Source: CAVXAE01 sp044225565 (GTDB lineage Bacteria > Pseudomonadota > Gammaproteobacteria > Steroidobacterales > Steroidobacteraceae). From it: a stretch of DNA of 6,382 bases. Below the pieces are notes generated by a model. It made no database searches, had not been told where the DNA came from, and saw nothing but the letters and a program-made list of their open reading frames with translations. The stretch covers positions 1 to 6,382 of the forward strand of contig JBGAIL010000237.1 in NCBI GenBank assembly GCA_044225565.1, read 5' to 3'. Made by a program: the position numbers and the translations under genes. Position 1 is the first letter of the stretch. Each line of letters opens with the position of its first letter. Of the stretch, positions 1 through 4,040 are shown one piece after another.

Positions 1-1140
1 GAGGCCGAGCTGCCGGAGAACCGGCAGGCGAGCTATCGCATGCCGACACCCACCGAGGTGGTCGAGCCGAGCACGGCGCGGGACCGCAGGCCGCCCAGCG
101 AAGCGGCGGCGGTGGCCACGCTGCTTCCGAGCACGGCCGCGCCGATCGTAGTGCCGGCCTCGCAACGGTACGTCGAAGCGGCGCCTCAGCCAGCACCGGA
201 GCTGGGCGTGTTTAAGCGGCTGAAGCGCTGGCTCGCGGGCGCTCCCGTCAACGACGAAACTGCGGAAGCGGCACCGGTACCGTCCAGCGCACAGCGCGAA
301 CGCACTGAACGGTCGAGCCGTGGCGGCTCCGGAAACCGGGATCGAGATCGGGATCGTGACCACCGGCACGGCCGCTCGAGCCGCGGCCGCGGCGGAGACG
401 ATGGCCGACGCGATGGTCGCGGGCGCGACCGGCATCGGGATCGCGATGAGCGTGGCGATCGAGGCGACCGCAGTGAACGAGCCGAGCGCACCGATCGGGG
501 TGATCGCGCCGAGCGCGGAGATCGCCACGACCGTGGAGATCGCGGAGGCTCGCGCGACCGCGACCGCGACCGCGACCGAAATCGGGATCGGGATCGCGCG
601 CGCGGTGAGCCGCGCAGCGCGCAACCGGCACCATCGGGTAGTCATGGCCCTGCGCCGACGCAAGCCGCCGCGCCGTCCGACAACGCGGCGCCTCCTGCGA
701 CGGATACGAACGAGATCGCAGCATCCGGTGCTGTGGGCGAGCAAGCTGCCGGCGGTGATCCGGGCATGAGGTCGGAACGTGGCGATCAACCTCGCCGCGG
801 CCGCCGTGGTGGCCGTCGTCGTGGCCGTCGCGGAGGCGGCGGTGGAAATCGCGGCGAAGGCGCTGCTGCAGGCCCAGGGAGCGACAGCTCGGCCGACATG
901 TTCGAAGGTAACGATTCGGGCGGCGGGGAGCCTTCTGCCCCTCGTGAGTCGTATTCACCTCCGGAAGGTGGCGGAAGCAGTGCGGGATCCACTCCTGCGA
1001 CCCCTCCTTCAGCGCCATCGAGCGCCGAGCCGCGTACGGTCGCGCACTTCGAGCCGAACCAGTCGCAAAGTCGGCCACACGTCGTGTGGTCTTCTGCGCC
1101 TTCGGGCGGCAGCTCCTCGGGACGGGGACCGGACGAGTAA
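1..1140 (+). CDS. rne: Ribonuclease E, C-terminal scaffold region (5' partial)
   Basis: The reading frame is open from base 1 to TAA at 1138-1140 (379 residues), so the gene begins upstream; the ATG at 40 is internal. RNase E is the endoribonuclease that initiates mRNA decay and rRNA/tRNA processing, and its C-terminal half scaffolds the degradosome at the inner membrane. The catalytic half is absent here. Visible, numbering from the ATG at 40: the junction after the catalytic domain (ASYRMPTP just before and after that ATG); a Pro/Ala linker; a short amphipathic segment GVFKRLKRWLAG (56-67) resembling the membrane-targeting segment A of E. coli RNase E; an Arg-Asp/Arg-Glu tract (about 85-190) without a single I, L, V, M, F, W or Y; a Pro/Ala spacer; an RGG-like cluster (252-271); a Ser/Gly/Pro stretch; and the end motif RPHVVWSS (345-352). 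I recognise no RhlB, enolase or PNPase site by sequence. The assignment rests on domain order and composition, because the tail is poorly conserved. A different Arg-rich RNA-binding protein is less likely. Confidence 0.8.
   Translation, partial: EAELPENRQASYRMPTPTEVVEPSTARDRRPPSEAAAVATLLPSTAAPIVVPASQRYVEAAPQPAPELGVFKRLKRWLAGAPVNDETAEAAPVPSSAQRERTERSSRGGSGNRDRDRDRDHRHGRSSRGRGGDDGRRDGRGRDRHRDRDERGDRGDRSERAERTDRGDRAERGDRHDRGDRGGSRDRDRDRDRNRDRDRARGEPRSAQPAPSGSHGPAPTQAAAPSDNAAPPATDTNEIAASGAVGEQAAGGDPGMRSERGDQPRRGRRGGRRRGRRGGGGGNRGEGAAAGPGSDSSADMFEGNDSGGGEPSAPRESYSPPEGGGSSAGSTPATPPSAPSSAEPRTVAHFEPNQSQSRPHVVWSSAPSGGSSSGRGPDE
205..240 (+). other. Putative membrane-targeting amphipathic segment of RNase E
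   Basis: The codons give GVFKRLKRWLAG, with V, F, L, W and L spaced between K and R residues so that one face of a helix would be hydrophobic and the other basic. It stands at the same place as segment A of E. coli RNase E, between the catalytic half and the Arg-rich RNA-binding region, and that segment binds the inner membrane. The role is inferred from position and pattern. Confidence 0.6.
292..609 (+). repeat. Hexamer-rich tract encoding an Arg-Asp/Arg-Glu mixed-charge domain
   Basis: This part of the RNase E gene encodes about 106 residues made mainly of R, D, E, G, S and H. Two stretches are near-perfect tandem hexamers. At 337-360 there are four units of type CGNGAY (RD x4). At 553-578 there are just over four exact copies of CGCGAC, followed by two CGGGAT units around 583-594. 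The middle part uses looser RGD, RSE and RAE units. The hexamers explain the long spurious open frames on both strands here. The tract probably corresponds to the Arg-rich RNA-binding region of RNase E, and the short exact repeats are prone to slippage in multiples of two residues. Confidence 0.75.
793..852 (+). other. RGG/RG-type RNA-binding cluster in the RNase E tail
   Basis: Residues 252-271 (counted from the ATG at 40) begin RRGRRGGRRRGRRGGGGG and end NR, with a further G just after. This is a compact basic run with RGG triplets, separated from the RD tract by about 60 Pro/Ala-rich residues. It may act as a second RNA-binding patch, comparable in position to the second Arg-rich region (AR2) of E. 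coli RNase E. The function is inferred from composition. Confidence 0.5.
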
Positions 1141-1143
1141 GGC

Positions 1144-1611
1144 GTGAGGGTCCTGTTCGTCTGCCTGGGCAACATCTGCCGCTCGCCGACGGCCGAGGCG
1201 GTCTTCCGCGCAGTCATTGCGCGTGATGCTCCGCATCTCGGCATCGAGATCGATTCGGCGGGCACGGCCGGCTATCACATCGGTGATCCGCCGGACGTGC
1301 GCTCGCAGCAGGCAGGCAAGCGTCGCGGCTACGACCTCGCGCCGCTGCGTGCGAGGCGCGTGGACGACGGGGACTTCGAGCGTTTCGATCTCATCCTGGC
1401 GATGGATCGCGAGAACCTGAGCGAGCTGCACTCCCGCGCGCCGAAAGGCGCGCGGGAAAAGATCCGGCTGTTCCTGGAATTCGCGCCGGATGCAGGCTTC
1501 GCCGAGGTGCCCGATCCCTACTACGGTGGCGCGAACGGCTTCGAGCAGGTGCTGGACCTCGTCGAAGCCGCCTCGGCCGGATTGCTGCAGCACCTGCGCG
1601 GGAAGCGCTGA
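1144..1611 (+). CDS. Low-molecular-weight protein tyrosine phosphatase
   Basis: This is a complete 155-residue cytoplasmic enzyme, the usual length of the family, which hydrolyses phosphotyrosine through a cysteinyl-phosphate intermediate. The P-loop CX5RS is at the N-terminus: nucleophile Cys7, then LGNIC, Arg13 and Ser14. The general-acid loop DPYYGG begins at Asp124, and the family motif DSAGT spans 37-41. The start is GTG at 1144, three bases after the RNase E stop; it puts the P-loop at the standard distance from the N-terminus, and no better start lies upstream. There is no strong Shine-Dalgarno (weak GGACGAG or AAGG just upstream), so translation may be coupled to rne. A relative (ptpA) lies near rne and kdsB in Pseudomonas, as I recall. 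In exopolysaccharide loci such enzymes (Wzb) act on BY-kinases, but no kinase or polysaccharide gene is visible here, so the substrate is unknown. An arsenate reductase of the same fold is unlikely given the DPYY loop. Confidence 0.95.
   Translation: MRVLFVCLGNICRSPTAEAVFRAVIARDAPHLGIEIDSAGTAGYHIGDPPDVRSQQAGKRRGYDLAPLRARRVDDGDFERFDLILAMDRENLSELHSRAPKGAREKIRLFLEFAPDAGFAEVPDPYYGGANGFEQVLDLVEAASAGLLQHLRGKR
1432..1457 (+). repeat. Perfect 11-bp inverted repeat with GAAA loop inside the phosphatase gene
   Basis: The arm TCCCGCGCGCC (1432-1442) and its exact reverse complement GGCGCGCGGGA (1447-1457) enclose the loop GAAA (1443-1446). The RNA would form a GC-rich stem capped by a GNRA tetraloop. 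It covers codons 97-105 (SRAPKGARE). AAA follows the stem, not a T-tract, so it is not an intrinsic terminator on the plus strand. Confidence 0.7.
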
Positions 1612-1639
1612 GCGAATCGCCCGGCCTGGAACCCCGCTC

Positions 1640-1665
1640 ATCGCAATAGCTGCGATTGCTATTGC
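1640..1665. terminator. Overlapping hairpins between convergent genes, possible weak bidirectional terminator
   Basis: GCAATAGC (1643-1650) pairs exactly with GCTATTGC (1658-1665) around a 7-nt loop. A second, mutually exclusive stem pairs ATCGCA (1640-1645) with TGCGAT (1651-1656). The structure lies in the 47-bp gap after the phosphatase stop and overlaps the pbpC stop codon (TAG, 1661-1659 on the minus strand). Neither strand has a T-run after the stem, so intrinsic termination is doubtful. It may instead protect 3' ends or work with Rho. Confidence 0.35.
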
Positions 1666-4040
1666 ACTACGGCAACGCGCAACTCGCGACTGTCCGCCCG
1701 CCCCCGATCGTCGACGGCACGCACCATGAACGTCCCCGAGCGCGCGGGCGCCCAGGACACCGCGACGTCCGGCAAGCTCGTGCCGACATAGGCATCACCG
1801 ACGAACCAGTGCAGTTTGCGCACTTCGGCGTCCGCCGACGCGGCTAGCAGAATCGCCTCCGAATCCATCCGGTTCGCGCGCAACGTGTAAGTGACGCTCG
1901 CGAGCGGTGAGCTGATGTGCGGTGCGCTTCCGCCCGGCAGATCGTGAAGACACGCGCCCACCGGCGGCGGGCGGCGACGCGGCACACCCGCCTGCGCAAA
2001 AAGCCGCAGGATGTCGGAAGGCCAGTATTCGAATGTCTCCGCCCGCACGAACCGCGGATCATATGGCGGACAGGCCTGATGTCCCGTCCGCGTATCGACC
2101 CATACGCGACGGTGGACGTCGCTGATACGGATGGGAGACTTGCCCGGGATGTACCAGGTGCTCATCGTGCGCGGGCATTCCGCGTTGGGCAGATCGCCCG
2201 AAGCCGCGCACACTTCGACGCGCGACACGCCTGCGGGCTGCACGAGAGATATCGACGCGATCCGCGGCTGAGCAACCTGTAGCGCATCGGCGATGCGAAA
2301 GAACAGCGGCGCTGCGGCCTGCACACCGACGAAGGCTGGATTGCTGCTGCCATCGAAGTTGCCGATCCAGACGACCAGCACATAAGGGCCGAAAATGCCT
2401 GCGGTCCAGGCGTCACGAAAACCCCAGGAGGTACCGGTCTTCCATGCCACTGGCAGATGCGCGCGCGGACGGACTGCGAAATCATCCGGGCGCGGATTCT
2501 CCAGCAGCATCTGCAGCGTCATGAAACTCGCCTCGGCGGAAAGCAGCCGTGGGCCGGTGACGACGGGATCCTCCTTCCGGTAGCGCAGAGGGCGCAGCAC
2601 GCCCTCGTTTGCCAACATGGCGTACAGCGTCGCCATCTCCTCCATCGAGACTTCGCTGCCTCCCAGCGCAAGGGCCAATCCGTAGTGACGCTCGGAAGCC
2701 ATGCGCGAGACGCCTGCGCTGCGCAGGAACTGATACAGGCTGGGCTGCGCCAGCCGCGCGGCTAGCGCCACGGCAGGGACGTTTCTCGAGCGCACGAGCG
2801 CTTCCGTCGCGCTGATCGGGCCTGCGAACTGGCCGTCGAAGTTCTCGGGGCTGAACGGTCCAAAGGACACAGGCGCATCCTTCAGCACGGTGCGGGGATG
2901 GATCAGTCCCTGATCGATGGCCAGCGCGTAGATGAAGGGCTTGAGCGCGGAGCCGGGCGAGCGTTTGGCCAGCGTGCCATTCACCTGCCCATGGATCGAA
3001 TCATCGAAGAACTTCGCCGACCCCACCGCGGCCCGTACGCCGAGGTCGCGCCGATCGACTAGCAGCGCCGCGGCATTCGAGATGCCGTTGCGCCGCTGCT
3101 CTTTCACGTAACCCTGCAGCACCCGTTCGACCAGCCGCTGCTGCGTGAGATCGAGCGTGGTCGAGATGGAAGTCGCACTGTCCGCACGCGCGAGCAGTGC
3201 GTTGGCGACGTGCGGCGCCTCGAACGGGAGCTTGCGCAGCTCCTCGTAGTGAAGCCCCACCCTCATCAGCGCTACATCCTCCCGCGCATCGCCGTGGATC
3301 TCCTGCCATCGCTCGAACAACCGCGCCCGCGCGGCCGTCAATCCAGCCGGCTCCCCTGCGCGGGGGCGGCGGGTGGAGGGAGACTGAGGGACGACGACGA
3401 GGGTGAGGGCCTCGGCCAGGCCGAGCTGCGATGGGCGCTTGCCGAAGTAGAGCAGACTCGCGGTGCCGACACCCTGCACGTTGCCGCCGTAAGGCAGGAG
3501 GTTGATGTGCGCCTCGAGGAGCTCGCGCTTGGAGTAGCGCAGCTCGAGGCCGATCGCGAATGCCAGTTGCTCGAGCTTGCCACCGACGGTGCGCGTGTCG
3601 AGGCCGTAGAGCAGACGCGCGAGCTGCATGGTGAGCGTGGAGCCTCCCTGCCGCGCACCACCGCTGAACGTGATGAAGCTCGCCCGCGCGAGCGAGACCG
3701 GATTGAAGCCGGGATGACGATAGAAATGCTGGTCCTCGTGCAGCAGCAGCGCATCGGTGAACTGCGGCGGCAGCGATTCGAGCGGCGTCCACAGCCTGTA
3801 TTGCTGATCGGCGGCGAGAGTGATTCTCAACAGCCTGCCGTGCGAGTCCAGCACCGCCACCGAATGTGGGATCCGCTCCGACAGAGACGGGCGCGGCCAG
3901 TACCGGACGACGCACAATGCGATGGCAACGCCGAGAAGGCACGCCGCGGCTGACATCAGCACCCGACGCCGCCCCAGAATGGCCCGGATGCCGCGCCGCT
4001 CCGCGGCCAGCCTACGCCTCCAGGGCAGGCGAAGCTTCAC
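1659..4040 (-). CDS. pbpC: Penicillin-binding protein 1C, bifunctional glycosyltransferase/transpeptidase
   Basis: This complete 793-residue protein is close in size to E. coli PBP1C (about 770). It polymerises lipid II and may cross-link peptidoglycan in the periplasm. A basic N-terminus and one membrane anchor (about 27-46) precede a GT51 domain (about 60-235): HEDQHFYRHPGF with catalytic Glu102, GGSTLTMQLARL (132-143), and KREL...INLLPYGGNVQGVG (171-192). The transpeptidase domain (about 320-585) has SxxK at Ser364-Lys367, SRN at 418-420 and KTGTS at 534-538. A PBP1C-type C-terminal domain follows (about 605-793) with Cys at 611, 622, 657 and 697 that could form disulfides. The start is GTG at 4040, overlapping the upstream macroglobulin stop by 4 bp with a strong Shine-Dalgarno 7 nt away; the next Met (29) would lose the basic N-terminus and part of the anchor. 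All catalytic motifs are intact. In E. coli PBP1C binds penicillin poorly and its cross-linking activity is uncertain. The arrangement indicates an operon with the macroglobulin, consistent with wall repair after envelope attack. Confidence 0.96.
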   Translation of the reverse strand: MKLRLPWRRRLAAERRGIRAILGRRRVLMSAAACLLGVAIALCVVRYWPRPSLSERIPHSVAVLDSHGRLLRITLAADQQYRLWTPLESLPPQFTDALLLHEDQHFYRHPGFNPVSLARASFITFSGGARQGGSTLTMQLARLLYGLDTRTVGGKLEQLAFAIGLELRYSKRELLEAHINLLPYGGNVQGVGTASLLYFGKRPSQLGLAEALTLVVVPQSPSTRRPRAGEPAGLTAARARLFERWQEIHGDAREDVALMRVGLHYEELRKLPFEAPHVANALLARADSATSISTTLDLTQQRLVERVLQGYVKEQRRNGISNAAALLVDRRDLGVRAAVGSAKFFDDSIHGQVNGTLAKRSPGSALKPFIYALAIDQGLIHPRTVLKDAPVSFGPFSPENFDGQFAGPISATEALVRSRNVPAVALAARLAQPSLYQFLRSAGVSRMASERHYGLALALGGSEVSMEEMATLYAMLANEGVLRPLRYRKEDPVVTGPRLLSAEASFMTLQMLLENPRPDDFAVRPRAHLPVAWKTGTSWGFRDAWTAGIFGPYVLVVWIGNFDGSSNPAFVGVQAAAPLFFRIADALQVAQPRIASISLVQPAGVSRVEVCAASGDLPNAECPRTMSTWYIPGKSPIRISDVHRRVWVDTRTGHQACPPYDPRFVRAETFEYWPSDILRLFAQAGVPRRRPPPVGACLHDLPGGSAPHISSPLASVTYTLRANRMDSEAILLAASADAEVRKLHWFVGDAYVGTSLPDVAVSWAPARSGTFMVRAVDDRGRADSRELRVAVVQ

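Noticed and set aside
10..27. 7-bp inverted repeat CTGCCGG/CCGGCAG with a 4-nt loop at the start of the window
   Set aside because: It is short and GC-rich inside the rne coding sequence, and such stems are expected by chance at this composition.
40..42. ATG at 40 as a true gene start
   Set aside because: The frame continues open to base 1 with RNase E-like residues (ELPENRQASYR), and there is no ribosome binding site, so it is internal.
337..594. CRISPR-like or intergenic tandem repeat array
   Set aside because: The repeats are in-frame 6-bp codon-pair repeats within a coding gene, with no spacers of uniform length.
248..1078. Long open frame on the minus strand (276 residues) and a plus-strand frame at 320-769 within rne
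   Set aside because: Both are by-products of the RD hexamer repeats and high GC. Their products are repetitive RSR, TAT or HRD strings with no domain, and the rne frame explains the sequence.
1009..1641. Minus-strand open frame (210 residues) opposite the phosphatase gene
   Set aside because: It is antisense to a clear phosphatase with intact motifs, matches no recognisable family, and reflects GC-rich codon bias.
3001..3953. Long frames on both strands inside pbpC (minus 3942-3001; plus 3210-3953)
   Set aside because: They overlap the glycosyltransferase coding region, whose catalytic motifs are intact in the true frame. The alternative products have low-complexity Arg/Ala composition.
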